Part shown: positions 25,754-34,717 of the stretch, piece after piece
Position numbering within the stretch: position 1 is the stretch's first letter
Layout: each line of letters starts with the position of its first letter
NCBI GenBank assembly: GCA_041859875.1
Contig: JBFLFY010000010.1
Location: 1-64,000, forward strand
Length of the DNA: 64,000 nt
Reading direction: 5' to 3'
DNA from: Thermocaproicibacter sp041859875
Lineage (GTDB): Bacteria > Bacillota > Clostridia > Oscillospirales > Acutalibacteraceae
Made by a program: the position numbers and the translations under genes
The notes under the pieces: model-generated
Database searches by the model: none
Seen by the model: only the letters and a program-made list of their open reading frames with translations
Told to the model about the DNA's origin: nothing

Positions 25754-26599
25754 TTATTTTCTTTTCGACATCTTCTGTACGGCATCCGCAGCTTTTTCAA
25801 GCCATGGTGCCGGGATGTCTTCCACATGGCCAGCGTCGCACTTCTGCGCAACATCCGGGTCAAGCGGCAAACGGCCAAGAATGTTCAGCCCATACTTTGC
25901 GGCTGACTCTTCCAGGTGGCTTTCGCCGAAAACCTTAATCTCTTTTCCGCAGTCCGGGCACTTCACATAGCTCATGTTTTCCACAACGCCCAGAATCGGA
26001 ACATTCATCATCTTCGCCATATTGACCGCTTTGGAAACAATCAGCGAAACAAGCTCCTGCGGTGAAGTAACAATCACAATGCCGTCAACCGGCAGCGACT
26101 GAAACACCGTAAGCGGCACATCGCCCGTCCCCGGAGGCATATCGACGAACAGGTAGTCGACATCCTGCCAGACAACATCCGTCCAGAACTGCTTTACAGC
26201 GTTGGCGATCATCGGGCCGCGCCATACAACCGGCGCACTCTCGTCATCCAGTAAAAGGTTGATGGAGATTACGTCAATACCATTCTTCGTGCGCGCCGGA
26301 ATAATGCCTTCGTCGTTTCCGCTTACCATGCCGTGCAGACCAAATACTTTTGGGATGGACGGGCCTGTGATGTCGGCATCCAGCACGCCGGTGTGAAACC
26401 CGCGCCGGTTCAGCAGAACCGACAGCATGGAAGTGACAAGGCTTTTGCCAACGCCGCCTTTTCCGCTCACAACACCAATCACTCGGCCGATTTTGCTGCG
26501 CTTGTTCGGCTTTTCCATCATATCTGCTGGGCTGCTGCTGCGGGATGGGCAGTTTTCTTCGCAGGATGCACAGTCGTGCCCACAGTTTTCTTCACTCAT
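25754..26599 (-). CDS. Mrp/NBP35-family iron-sulphur cluster carrier ATPase
   Basis: P-loop ATPase thought to bind and transfer Fe-S clusters to apo-proteins. 281 aa. The N-terminus carries CGHDCASCEENC, a Cys-rich segment as in Nbp35-type proteins. The deviant Walker A is VVSGKGGVGKS (about residue 45), then DADITGPSIPK, VDMPPGTGD and the C-terminal CPDCGKE with the CxxC that holds the bridging cluster. The frame continues upstream to a TTG at 26626, but AAAGGAG sits 7 bases before the ATG at 26599 and the predicted transcript starts near 26631. Confidence 0.92.
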   Translation of the reverse strand: MSEENCGHDCASCEENCPSRSSSPADMMEKPNKRSKIGRVIGVVSGKGGVGKSLVTSMLSVLLNRRGFHTGVLDADITGPSIPKVFGLHGMVSGNDEGIIPARTKNGIDVISINLLLDDESAPVVWRGPMIANAVKQFWTDVVWQDVDYLFVDMPPGTGDVPLTVFQSLPVDGIVIVTSPQELVSLIVSKAVNMAKMMNVPILGVVENMSYVKCPDCGKEIKVFGESHLEESAAKYGLNILGRLPLDPDVAQKCDAGHVEDIPAPWLEKAADAVQKMSKRK

Positions 26600-26637
26600 T
26601 CTCATTCTCCTTTTCAAATTTGCCAATATCTTTGCAT

Positions 26638-26666
26638 ATTTTAGTTTTTTCCGCCGCGTTTGTCAA
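26638..26666 (-). promoter_or_regulatory. Sigma-A promoter of mrp
   Basis: On the minus strand perfect TTGACA (26661-26666), 17-bp spacer, TAAAAT (26638-26643). Confidence 0.78.
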
Positions 26667-26684
26667 ACATTGAACGGAAAGACG

Positions 26685-27641
26685 TTAGAACTCCATTTTG
26701 ATGCTTCGCAGGAAGAGGTCTGAAAGCGCCTTTTCCGGGCTTTTACCATGGTTTATCACATCATCCACCGCATGGCAGATGGGCAAGTCGACCTGGTATT
26801 TGTCGCCGAGCCTCAGCAGCGCGGTTGTGGTCGCCACGCCCTCGGCCAGTTCGCCGTAAGGCTCGCCGCGCACAAAAGCTTCGCCAAAGCGGCGGTTATG
26901 GCTGTACGGAGAAAAGACTGTCGCCTCATAGTCGCCAAGGTGCGCAAGACCGTAAGCGGAAATCTCGCTGCCCCCCATTGCTTTGATAAGCCGGGCAATT
27001 TCTCGTGTTCCCCGGGACATCAGCGCACCTTTCAGCGCTGTTTTGCCAAGGCCGTCGAGCATCCCTGCGGCAATGCCGATTACATTTTTTGAAGCGGCTC
27101 CGACTTCATTGCCAAGCAGGTCGTGGCCGTAATAAAAACGGATCAGATTCCCGGAAAAAGCGCTTACGAGGTATTTTTTTACCTCCATACTCTCGCTGTC
27201 AATTACCATACAGTTCGGAATGCCCCGGGTAAAATCCTGTACATGGCCCGGGCCTACCCAAATTGCAACAGGCACTTGCGGCGCATACTCGCCGAAAATC
27301 TGCGTCAGGCGCTCCCCGGTTCCGGCTTCAAGCCCTTTCATGCACAGAACTGCAGTCTTCCCCGTAAGATTTTCCGCCGAAAACTGCTTCATCAGCGTGC
27401 GGAAGCCCTGCGCGCCAACAGAGATAACAAGAATTTCCGCCGTGCACACCGCCGCACTGAAATCTGAAGTAAGCACAATTTTTTCATTCAGCGTAACAAG
27501 GCCGTTTGTGCGGGTTTCTCGGAACTGCCGCAGATGTGCCGAATTCTCGCGCCCATAAAGCGTCACCTCATGGCCGAGAGAATTCAGGTACCATGCGAGA
27601 AAGCTCCCCCACCGGCCGCAGCCGATTACTGTAATACGCAA
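26685..27641 (-). CDS. gpsA: Glycerol-3-phosphate dehydrogenase [NAD(P)+]
   Basis: Makes sn-glycerol 3-phosphate from dihydroxyacetone phosphate for phospholipid synthesis. 318 aa. The dinucleotide-binding fold is RITVIGCGRWGSFLA (GxGxxG) at the N-terminus; later GPGHVQDFTRGIPN, the catalytic-lysine segment GAASKNVIGIAAGM and the GLAHLGDYEATVFSPYSHNRRFGE region are typical. The family consensus is often GxGxxGT, so the Trp-Gly-Ser variant is slightly unusual. The start is uncertain: TTG at 27641 follows AGGGGTG by 6 bases and gives the family length, while an ATG at 27665 has no ribosome site and overlaps a possible -10 (TGC-TATAGA). Confidence 0.9.
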   Translation of the reverse strand: MRITVIGCGRWGSFLAWYLNSLGHEVTLYGRENSAHLRQFRETRTNGLVTLNEKIVLTSDFSAAVCTAEILVISVGAQGFRTLMKQFSAENLTGKTAVLCMKGLEAGTGERLTQIFGEYAPQVPVAIWVGPGHVQDFTRGIPNCMVIDSESMEVKKYLVSAFSGNLIRFYYGHDLLGNEVGAASKNVIGIAAGMLDGLGKTALKGALMSRGTREIARLIKAMGGSEISAYGLAHLGDYEATVFSPYSHNRRFGEAFVRGEPYGELAEGVATTTALLRLGDKYQVDLPICHAVDDVINHGKSPEKALSDLFLRSIKMEF

Positions 27642-28061
27642 AACTGTCACCCCTGTATCCATCATCTATAGCATATCCAATCACGCTGCAAAAAGATAAA
27701 GTCCTGCTGCGGTGCAGGCAAAATCAGATTTGCTATAGTGTTTCCCTAATCATACCAAAAAAAACGGGAATCGGCAACCTCAGCCTCATTGGCGGCAGCC
27801 CCGTTTCACTCGCCGCATCGTTTCCCCGCCCTCCAAGCACAATTCTCCGAAGCGTCGGTTGTAAAACAGCAGGAAAATGCTATACTGAAAAAGAAGTTTG
27901 AAAAAAGCTTTTCAAGCAGAGTGCTTTTTATTCCTGCAAAAGCGCGGCGGGAATATCCCTGCATAATTTAAGAAAGCTTTCAGGTCTGGTAGCAATGATA
28001 AAAACCATTCCGGTTCCTATTTAAAATTGCTATCGTCTTGCAGCAAAAGGATGGTTATAAA
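27642..28061. other. Intergenic region gpsA / broken XRE regulator
   Basis: 420 bases without a supported gene. They hold a possible minus-strand extended -10 (27665-27670), an imperfect inverted repeat (ATAGCA...TGCTAT), and a plus-strand promoter at 27859-27886 giving a leader of about 170 bases. That leader contains the palindrome TTGAAAAAAGCTTTTCAA near 27898. An open frame at 27789-27971 has no ribosome site and no recognisable protein. Confidence 0.55.
27859..27886 (+). promoter_or_regulatory. Promoter upstream of the XRE pseudogene
   Basis: TTGTAA (27859-27864), 16-bp spacer, TGC-TATACT (TATACT at 27881-27886). Confidence 0.6.
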
Positions 28062-28907
28062 ATGGACAATAAGAAGATTGGAATCTTTATTTCTGAACTG
28101 CGTAAAGAGAAGAACATGACGTAAAAAGATCTTGCAGAAAAACTGAATGTAACCGACAAAGCAGTTTCCAAATGGGAAAGAGGCGTCGGCTACCCTGAAA
28201 TTACAATTTTGCCGCGTCTTGCAGATGTACTTGGCGTTACAACCAGTGAACTTCTTCAGGGCGAACACACGCAGGAAGCAATGCAGACTCAAAGTGCTGC
28301 GGCGGAACCCATCGTCCGCAGTGCGGTGGAGTATGCACAGCAGACCCGCGCCCAGAAAAGCAGGAATGTGAAAGCGGCTGCGTTTTATCTTTTCTCTCTT
28401 GCCCTTCTGCTTGCCGCCGGAATCTGCGCCCTTTGCAATTATGTTTCCCGCCGTACACTGGACTGGTCGCTCTATGTGATGGGTGCGGAAGTTGTCGCTT
28501 GGCTGACGGTTACGCCGCTGCTGCGGCTAAAGAAGCATCGCTGCGTGGTATCTCTGGCGGCTCTTACCTTATCCTCTGTCCCTTTTTTGCTTTTGGTTCA
28601 GGCCCTCTGCCCGTCCCCGGAAATGATTGTTCCGTTCGTTTTCCCTATTGTGGGCATTTCGCTTTGCAGCCTGTGGCTTCTGCTTCCCCTGACTCGGTGG
28701 AAAATTCGAATTGGGTACTTTATTTCGCTGCTCCTTTTGCTTTACGGGGTAGCTGTTGAAATTATTATGAATTCGTTTATCATGAGATATTTACATACCG
28801 ACAATTCCGTTTCGACAGCGATAGTTGCCGCTTCCTGCGCTTTTGCCGCTGTTGTAATTGCCGCTGTCACGCGAATAAAAAGCAACAAAGAAAACCTCAA
28901 TTCATAA
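28062..28907 (+). pseudogene. XRE-family regulator with membrane domain, in-frame TAA at codon 21
   Basis: Reading from ATG 28062 (AAAGGA 10 bases upstream) gives MDNKKIGIFISELRKEKNMT, then TAA at 28122-28124, then KDLAEKLNVTDKAVSKWERG in the same frame without shift. Family members have Gln at this place (MTQKDLAEKL), so a single CAA-to-TAA change explains the break. The rest of the frame is intact to 28907: helix-turn-helix, linker, then four to five hydrophobic helices with charged loops. It could be a dead gene, rely on readthrough, or express only the membrane part from an internal start (for example TTG at 28209). A sequencing error is also possible. Confidence 0.85.
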
Positions 28908-28923
28908 TTACAGGCAAAAAAAT

Positions 28924-28968
28924 TTTCCTGAGCACAGAATTTTAGAATCTGCACTCAGGAATTTTTTT
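28924..28968 (+). terminator. Bidirectional terminator after XRE pseudogene
   Basis: TTCCTGAG / CTCAGGAA arms around a central part that also pairs partly (CACAGA...TCTGCA), followed by seven T; A-rich on the other side for the convergent gene. Confidence 0.8.
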
Positions 28969-29857
28969 ATGCTGGCTGGGAACCGTTGCTTTCTGCCTTC
29001 TTTTTCTCTGCCTCAGCTTCGCGCATGGCAGATTTGCAAGCCTGCACCGCATCTTCCTGCGTTACTGCGGAAACGAGGAACCTGCCTTTGTGGCAGAAAT
29101 GCAGGGTTGGGATACCGGAAATGTGCTGCAGCTCTTCGTTTTCCTTGCCAGCCCATTCCTGTGGGAAGTTGCATTTCACTTCATCAGAATCGAAATCCGC
29201 CGGGATAACCTGCGCGTTAAAGCCCCCGCGCTGCGACGGATACACAACGAATACGGCATCCGACGGCACCAGCACCGCTTTCCACGGAGCAAAGCGCGGC
29301 AATATTGTAATTTTATCTTCTGCTTTTGAAAGGGCTTCTTCCACCAGCGCACGCGCACGCTGCACACTGAAAATGCCCTCAATTTTTTTGCGCAGGACTG
29401 TTCCGGCAAAATCGACCGCTTCCGCAAAACATTCATCCGGCGTACGGTCGGAATCCCATGCGGGGTTAAATGCTGCGATAACGCCCGCAAGCTGATTTCC
29501 ACAGCCGGTGTTGTCGTCTTCGTCCAAGGGCTGGATGAAGTGCTCATCAAACCGCACGGCCTCTTTTTCCGCTTCTTCGGGCTTGCACCCAGCCTGCAGC
29601 ACTTCTTGCCCAACTTCGCGCCAAAGCAGGCCAAACGCCGCATATGGCACACCGTCTGGGCGAACCTCGGAATTTTCCTGATGGTGGTCAAACCGGCCGC
29701 GCCCAATATCAAATGCCAACCCGGTAAAGTCTTCCGGAACCTCAAAAACGCGCTGAACTTTGACATCCGGTTTCAAAATTTTCAGGAGGGCTGTGGCAAA
29801 TACGTCGTCAGCGTGAAATTTTCCCCCATGCGTCAAAACTGTGTCACTTATTTTCAT
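28967..29857 (-). CDS. MYG1/UPF0160 family protein
   Basis: 296-aa DHH-like metal-dependent protein of the MYG1 family, some members of which are nucleases acting on RNA. Near the N-terminus THGGKFHADDVFATALL supplies metal ligands, followed by DIGRGRFDHHQ with the DHH-type pair; NPAWDSDR, ILPRFAPWKAVL and CNFPQEWAGK are typical of the family. GGAGG lies 9 bases before the ATG at 29857. It is the last gene of the mnmA-nifS-WYL-MYG1 operon. Its cellular role in bacteria is not settled. Confidence 0.88.
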   Translation of the reverse strand: MKISDTVLTHGGKFHADDVFATALLKILKPDVKVQRVFEVPEDFTGLAFDIGRGRFDHHQENSEVRPDGVPYAAFGLLWREVGQEVLQAGCKPEEAEKEAVRFDEHFIQPLDEDDNTGCGNQLAGVIAAFNPAWDSDRTPDECFAEAVDFAGTVLRKKIEGIFSVQRARALVEEALSKAEDKITILPRFAPWKAVLVPSDAVFVVYPSQRGGFNAQVIPADFDSDEVKCNFPQEWAGKENEELQHISGIPTLHFCHKGRFLVSAVTQEDAVQACKSAMREAEAEKKKAESNGSQPA

Positions 29858-29889
29858 TTTGTTTTTCCTCCGTTTCTGCAATGCTTTCC

Positions 29890-30924
29890 CTACCCTGCCT
29901 CAGCAGGCGCCTTCTCTGCCGCCGCATACTGGGCAAGATTTTCCTTTGCAATACTGCGCAGCTTCCGCACAAGACCCTGCGGCTCCAGGACCTTTACAAG
30001 GCCGCCAAAGCCGAGCAGCCGACCGTAAAGCGGTGGCCCCGCAATCATATCTGCCGTTAGCAAAAAGCCTCCGCCGTCTGCCTTCCGGATTTCCGCATCC
30101 TTGCCAAAGTGGTCCAGCACAACGCCAATCAGGGAATCATCACAGCGCAGCGTAACCTGCATTTCATCCCCGCTGAACATACCGAAAACTTTTTTGGAAT
30201 AAGATGCTGCATCGAATGGCGGAAGCTTCTCCTTGGGAACCGCATTTTCCGGAAGCATTTCAATCCGTTCCATTTTATCCACACGGAAATTGGAAATGCC
30301 GTTATAGTGCTCATAATAGGCCGTCATGTAATAGTTTTCACTGTCCCAGCCTAAAGCATACGGAAAAGCGACGTGCTGGCTTCCTTCGCGGCGGTAAGCT
30401 TTTTCCCAGCCGGAAGAGGCGTTCCAGTTCACACGGTACTCAAAATACTGAAAACCAATGGGCCGCTTTTGTGTAATGGCCTGATTGATTTTGTCGATGT
30501 TATAATAAATCTGCTCGTTCGCCGTTTTGGCGCGGCCGCACACAATAATCTGCCGCTGGAGCTGCACGGCCTGAGCCTTGCTGGAAAGGCCTTCAATTTT
30601 ATGAATCAGCTGTGCAGACTTGCGCTCGGTTAAAAAGCGGGAAGACGCGACAGCGTCGGCCAGAAGTTTCAGCTCCGGCAGCTGGAACTCGCGGTTTGCA
30701 ATAAAATAGCCGCTAGGTGCTGCTTTGCGGTAAACAATATCGAAGCCAAAATCACGCAGAGCATCAATATCATCGTAAATACTTTTCCGTTCCGCGTGGA
30801 TTTTCTGCTTTTCCAGCCCTTCCACCATCTGTGGAACGGTGAGGACGTGGTCTTCATCGGTTTCGCACAGAAGCATCTTGATAAGGTACAGGATTTTCAG
30901 CTTCTGATTTTTCGACTTTGCCAC
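29890..30924 (-). CDS. WYL-domain transcriptional regulator
   Basis: 344-aa regulator: N-terminal winged helix (LYLIKMLL ... VPQMVEGLEKQKIHAERKSIYDDIDALRDFG, residues about 10-65), a middle WYL domain (about 140-220; here YALGWDSENYYMTAYYEHYNGISNFRVDKM in place of a literal WYL) and a C-terminal WCX-like segment (VTLRCDDSLIGVVLDHFG). WYL domains sense nucleic acids or nucleotide ligands. The start is GTG at 30924, with GGAGGGG upstream. It lies 22 bases after nifS, so it is transcribed with the tRNA-thiolation genes; whether it controls them is not shown. Confidence 0.87.
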   Translation of the reverse strand: MAKSKNQKLKILYLIKMLLCETDEDHVLTVPQMVEGLEKQKIHAERKSIYDDIDALRDFGFDIVYRKAAPSGYFIANREFQLPELKLLADAVASSRFLTERKSAQLIHKIEGLSSKAQAVQLQRQIIVCGRAKTANEQIYYNIDKINQAITQKRPIGFQYFEYRVNWNASSGWEKAYRREGSQHVAFPYALGWDSENYYMTAYYEHYNGISNFRVDKMERIEMLPENAVPKEKLPPFDAASYSKKVFGMFSGDEMQVTLRCDDSLIGVVLDHFGKDAEIRKADGGGFLLTADMIAGPPLYGRLLGFGGLVKVLEPQGLVRKLRSIAKENLAQYAAAEKAPAEAG

Positions 30925-30946
30925 AGGAAAATCCCCTCCTCTGCCG

Positions 30947-32104
30947 TTACTGCGGCTGTGAACTGCCGAAAGTACGGATTTTTACGAGGATTTTCGAAAG
31001 CGACGCGACGATTCTGTCCACTTCTTCTTCCGTATTCTCGGTTCCAAGCGTCAGGCGCAGCGAACCGCGCGCCTGCTCTTTGGGAATGCCCATCGCCAGC
31101 AGAACGTGGGAAGGCTCCAGCGCACCGGCGGAGCAGGCAGAGCCCGCCGACGCACAGATGCCCTCCTGGTCAAGCAGATAAACAAGTTCTTCCCCCTCCA
31201 CGCCATCAAAGAGAAAGGAAGCGTTCCCCGGCAGACGATTTTCCGTATCACCGGTCAAATGCGTGCCCGGAAGGTTCAGCACACCGCGTACCAGCCGGTC
31301 ACGCAGAGCGGAAATCCTCGCCGTGTTTTCCCGCATTTTCCCGCAGGAATCTTCCAGCGCAGCCGCCATCCCAACGGCACCAGCCACATTCTCCGTTCCC
31401 GAGCGGAGGCCGCGTTCCTGTCCGCCGCCGTAGAGGCCTGGGCCAATTTGCAGCCCAGCACGCACATAAAGCCCGCCAACGCCTTTCGGGCCGCCGAATT
31501 TATGTGCGGAAAAAGACATCAGGTCAACCCCCATGCGGGAAACATCAAGTGGAATATGCCCCACCGCCTGAACGGCATCGGTGTGAAAAACAGCGCCAGC
31601 CTCATGTGCCGCCTGTGCAAGTCCTTTCAAAGGCATCACGGTACCCACTTCATTGTTTGCGGCCATAACACTCACGAGGGCAGTATTTTCATCCACGGCA
31701 CGGCGAAGTTCATCCGGCAAGACCCGGCAATGGGAATCTACACGAAGGAGCTTTCCCTCATAGCCGCGTTCCTGCATGGCTTCTAAAGAATTCAGCACAG
31801 CGTGATGTTCCACAGCAGATGCGATGATTTTTTTCCGTCCGCCGCCGTAATGCTCAACCGAACGAATCACCCAGTTGTCGGACTCGGTTCCGCCGGAAGT
31901 AAAATAGATTTCTCCTGGCTGCGCGCCAAGCGCCGCGGCAACAGTTGCCCGCGCGTGGTCAAGGGTGCGTTTTGCCCTGCGCCCCGCAGCGTAGAGTGAA
32001 GAAGCGTTGCCGTATTCTTCCGTAAGGTAAGGCATCATAGCCTTCAGGGCACAAGGGGAAAGCGGCGCTGTAGCCGCATGGTCGGCATAAATAAAATCGG
32101 ACAT
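30947..32104 (-). CDS. Cysteine desulfurase, NifS/IscS family
   Basis: PLP enzyme that removes sulphur from cysteine as a protein persulfide; here probably the sulphur donor for MnmA, given the adjacency. 385 aa. It begins FIYADHAATAPLSP, close to the family IYLDNAATT, then TSGGTESDN, VEHHAVL, HTDAVQAVGH and the PLP-lysine site SFSAHKFGGPKGVG; the catalytic Cys is in GSACSAG (about residue 320). Start choice: ATG at 32104 gives the family N-terminus; an ATG at 32125 overlaps the mnmA stop (ATGA) and could be used by coupling. Confidence 0.92.
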   Translation of the reverse strand: MSDFIYADHAATAPLSPCALKAMMPYLTEEYGNASSLYAAGRRAKRTLDHARATVAAALGAQPGEIYFTSGGTESDNWVIRSVEHYGGGRKKIIASAVEHHAVLNSLEAMQERGYEGKLLRVDSHCRVLPDELRRAVDENTALVSVMAANNEVGTVMPLKGLAQAAHEAGAVFHTDAVQAVGHIPLDVSRMGVDLMSFSAHKFGGPKGVGGLYVRAGLQIGPGLYGGGQERGLRSGTENVAGAVGMAAALEDSCGKMRENTARISALRDRLVRGVLNLPGTHLTGDTENRLPGNASFLFDGVEGEELVYLLDQEGICASAGSACSAGALEPSHVLLAMGIPKEQARGSLRLTLGTENTEEEVDRIVASLSKILVKIRTFGSSQPQ

Positions 32105-32121
32105 TTTCCCGAAAACCTCTT

Positions 32122-33216
32122 TCATGATTTCTGCGGTTCTTCCGCCAAGATTGTTCCTCCGCCAAGCACATTTTCTTCCTGATAAAAAACAGCCGCCTGC
32201 CCGGGCGTTACTGCACGCTGAGGCTCAGAAAAACGGACTTCGGCTTTTCCGTCTGCCAGCGGAGTAATCACCGCCGGGGCCGTAGACTGGCTGTAGCGCA
32301 CCTTTACGTCGGCTTTCGTTGGACCTTTCAGCTTTTCCACGGAAATCAGGTTTAACCTCCCCACCATAAAACGGGTGCTGAACAAATCTTCGTTACTGCC
32401 AAGCACTACCGTGTTGGAGGCACAGTCTTTTCTCAGCACATATTTCGGCGATTCAAAGCTGAGGCCAAGGCCTTTCCTCTGGCCAACGGTGTAATGAATC
32501 AGGCCCTTGTGCGTACCAAGGACTCTGCCTTTTGAATCGACGAAATTTCCGGGCTTCGATTTCAGGCCCATTACATTTTCAAGAAAACCGGCATAGTTGC
32601 CATCCGGCACGAAGCAGATGTCTTCACTGTCCGGTTTATGGGCATTTACAAAGCCATGCTCCGCCGCGATTTTTCGGACTTCATCTTTGCAGAGGCCGCC
32701 AAGTGGGAACAGCGTATGCGAAAGCACGTCCTGTTCCAGCGGATACAGAACATAAGTCTGGTCTTTGGAAGAATCTTTCGCTTTTTGCAGCAGGGCACGG
32801 CCGCTTTTTTCGTTGCATCCTGTGCGGGCATAATGGCCGGTGGCAATGAAGTCGAACCCGAGCAGCCGGGCACGCCGAAGCATCAGCCCAAACTTAATAT
32901 ATCGGTTGCACTCGATGCACGGGTTGGGCGTCCCGCCGGTTTCGTACCCACGCGTAAACCGCCCAATGACCTCTTTTTGAAACTCTTCCCCAAAGTTGAA
33001 AACATAATGTTCTATGCCAAGGCGTTCGCAGACACTGCGCGCGTCTTCCACATCGGCCAGTGAACAGCAGGTGCGCGTATGTTCTTCGCCGATGTCTTCA
33101 TTATTGTAAAGATGGAGGGTAACGCCCGCGACGTCATACCCCTGCTCCATTAAAAGGCAGGCCGCAACGGAACTGTCAACTCCGCCGCTCATGCCCACAA
33201 GGACTTTTTTCTTCAT
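32122..33216 (-). CDS. mnmA: tRNA-specific 2-thiouridylase
   Basis: Thiolates U34 of the tRNAs for Lys, Glu and Gln using ATP and a persulfide donor. 364 aa. PP-loop GMSGGVDSS (about residues 8-16), the first catalytic Cys in TPNPCIECNRYIKF (about 100), a typical TGHYAR, KDQTYVLYPL, and the second catalytic Cys in DSEDICFVPDG (about 198); the C-terminal beta-barrel has VGQRKGLG. AGGGAG precedes the ATG at 33216. It is first in the operon mnmA-nifS-WYL-MYG1, driven by the promoter at 33267-33295. Confidence 0.95.
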   Translation of the reverse strand: MKKKVLVGMSGGVDSSVAACLLMEQGYDVAGVTLHLYNNEDIGEEHTRTCCSLADVEDARSVCERLGIEHYVFNFGEEFQKEVIGRFTRGYETGGTPNPCIECNRYIKFGLMLRRARLLGFDFIATGHYARTGCNEKSGRALLQKAKDSSKDQTYVLYPLEQDVLSHTLFPLGGLCKDEVRKIAAEHGFVNAHKPDSEDICFVPDGNYAGFLENVMGLKSKPGNFVDSKGRVLGTHKGLIHYTVGQRKGLGLSFESPKYVLRKDCASNTVVLGSNEDLFSTRFMVGRLNLISVEKLKGPTKADVKVRYSQSTAPAVITPLADGKAEVRFSEPQRAVTPGQAAVFYQEENVLGGGTILAEEPQKS

Positions 33217-33266
33217 GTTTTTCTCCCTATTTTTTCCGGCCAGGCAGCCGGGTTTCATTGCCCTTT

Positions 33267-33295
33267 ATGATAAATTCAAAAGCGGCATCTGTCAA
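33267..33295 (-). promoter_or_regulatory. Sigma-A promoter of the mnmA operon
   Basis: On the minus strand perfect TTGACA (33290-33295), 17-bp spacer, TATCAT (33267-33272). The leader is about 45 bases. Confidence 0.8.
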
Positions 33296-33325
33296 GCTAG
33301 CGGTTAGGGTTCCTGTTTCGACTAT

Positions 33326-34606
33326 TTACACCTGTGTGTTATAAATAGCGGAAACTTCTTTCCTGTGCCCACCAATGACTATGACAGCCGCCAGCAGAAC
33401 AATCCCCATACAGACGGAAAGTACCACACGGTTTGGCAGGATTGTCGCAAGCGCGCCGGAAACCAGCTCACCGACCAGCATCCCAACGGTGCAGAGCATA
33501 TCAAAGATGCCGTTAAAACGGCCCTTTTTGTTATCCGGCACATAGCCTTGTGTGGCGGAAATGCGGATATTGTACGATGTGATACCCAGCATGCCAGTTA
33601 CAAAACACATTGCCATCATGGCGGGAATTGGGCAATACAGGTAACTTCCGTCAAGTACGGAAATGACAATGTAGACGGTAAGCGCAATGCGGTACTTTGC
33701 TTTTGCAGGCAGCTTTATTTTATAATGTACGCCACCGCCAATGATGCGCCCCAGGACTGCCATGCCCCAAACGAGGAAATAAACATAAACTCCCTCTTTG
33801 AAGTTTGCTTTGAAATACGGCAGGGTAATCGCGGAATCTACCCCGCTGCCGAACGTGCTGAACGCAAAGTAAATTGCAATAGCAAAAAGGCCATTTTCGT
33901 GGAGCAGATATTTCATTCCTTCGTGCAGGTCTTCACGGAATCGATGGATCCCGATGCTCAGCGCGGCCCTTCCCGGATTTTCGTCCTCCGCCCCGCATTT
34001 CTGAATCTGTGTTTCATCAACATGAATCTGTGTTTCCAAAACGGCGGCAGCCAAAAACGTCACCGCGTCAAAAATAAAGAGCGGAACAATGCCAACCCAC
34101 CGGTAGACGATGGCGGAAACCGGCAGCATCACCATCGTCATCGTTTCGAGCGTGCTGGAAACCGAGTAAGCTTTGGAATAATTTCCTTCACTGATCAGCA
34201 GCGGATAGAAACTCTCATAGGCAACCTGATAAACACTGTCAAGCGTTCCAATCAGGAAACAGGCCACAAGAAAGGCTCCAAAGTTAAACCAGCCGGTATG
34301 TAAAATGACTGCAAACAGCGCATACAGCCCCGACGAAATAAAATCCAGCATATAAATTGCCCGCCTGCGGGAAGTGCGGTCAAGGAACGGCCCGGAAAGG
34401 ACCGGCATCACAATCCTCGGGAGCATATAAACCGCCATGTAGAGCGCAAAATAAAAAGTCGAACCGGTGTAGTCCAGCACCAGCAGACTCATGGCGAACC
34501 CTGAAAGCGAATTGCCAAGCATGGAAATGACGCTGCCGACCGTTATAAGCGTAAAGTTGCGCGTCCACAGCTTCTGCTGCTTTGGTTTTTCCTGCAAAAC
34601 CTTCAT
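33326..34606 (-). CDS. MFS transporter
   Basis: 426-aa major facilitator superfamily protein of the MFS_3/enterobactin-exporter-like type, with about twelve hydrophobic helices. The loop between helices 2 and 3 reads GPFLDRTSRRRAIYMLD, the conserved MFS motif A region. A charged cytoplasmic stretch (about residues 200-240) splits the two halves. The C-half segment GYVPDNKKGRFNGIFD is also typical. It probably exports drugs or metabolites. The frame runs to 34717, but the ATG at 34606 (MKVLQEKPKQQ) gives a normal N-terminus; its ribosome site (AGGGT) is weak. Confidence 0.83.
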   Translation of the reverse strand: MKVLQEKPKQQKLWTRNFTLITVGSVISMLGNSLSGFAMSLLVLDYTGSTFYFALYMAVYMLPRIVMPVLSGPFLDRTSRRRAIYMLDFISSGLYALFAVILHTGWFNFGAFLVACFLIGTLDSVYQVAYESFYPLLISEGNYSKAYSVSSTLETMTMVMLPVSAIVYRWVGIVPLFIFDAVTFLAAAVLETQIHVDETQIQKCGAEDENPGRAALSIGIHRFREDLHEGMKYLLHENGLFAIAIYFAFSTFGSGVDSAITLPYFKANFKEGVYVYFLVWGMAVLGRIIGGGVHYKIKLPAKAKYRIALTVYIVISVLDGSYLYCPIPAMMAMCFVTGMLGITSYNIRISATQGYVPDNKKGRFNGIFDMLCTVGMLVGELVSGALATILPNRVVLSVCMGIVLLAAVIVIGGHRKEVSAIYNTQV

Positions 34607-34687
34607 CTGAAAGAATACCCTGCCGCCAAGAGCGGCCTTTCGTTGATTTTGTAATTTTTTTAGAAATAAAATGTAAATATGGCAGAA

Positions 34688-34710
34688 GCAGCCGGTTTTA
34701 TCCGGCTGTT
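34688..34710 (-). terminator. Hairpin after the first glycosyltransferase operon
   Basis: AGCCGG / CCGGCT arms (extended by GC pairs at the base) just after the glycosyltransferase stop at 34718, but without a clear T tract. It may be a weak terminator before the MFS gene. Confidence 0.35.
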
Positions 34711-34717
34711 TCATCAA

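Noticed and set aside
27789..27971. Plus-strand open frame of 60 codons upstream of the XRE pseudogene
   Set aside because: It starts with TTG without a ribosome site, crosses the XRE promoter, and has no recognisable sequence.
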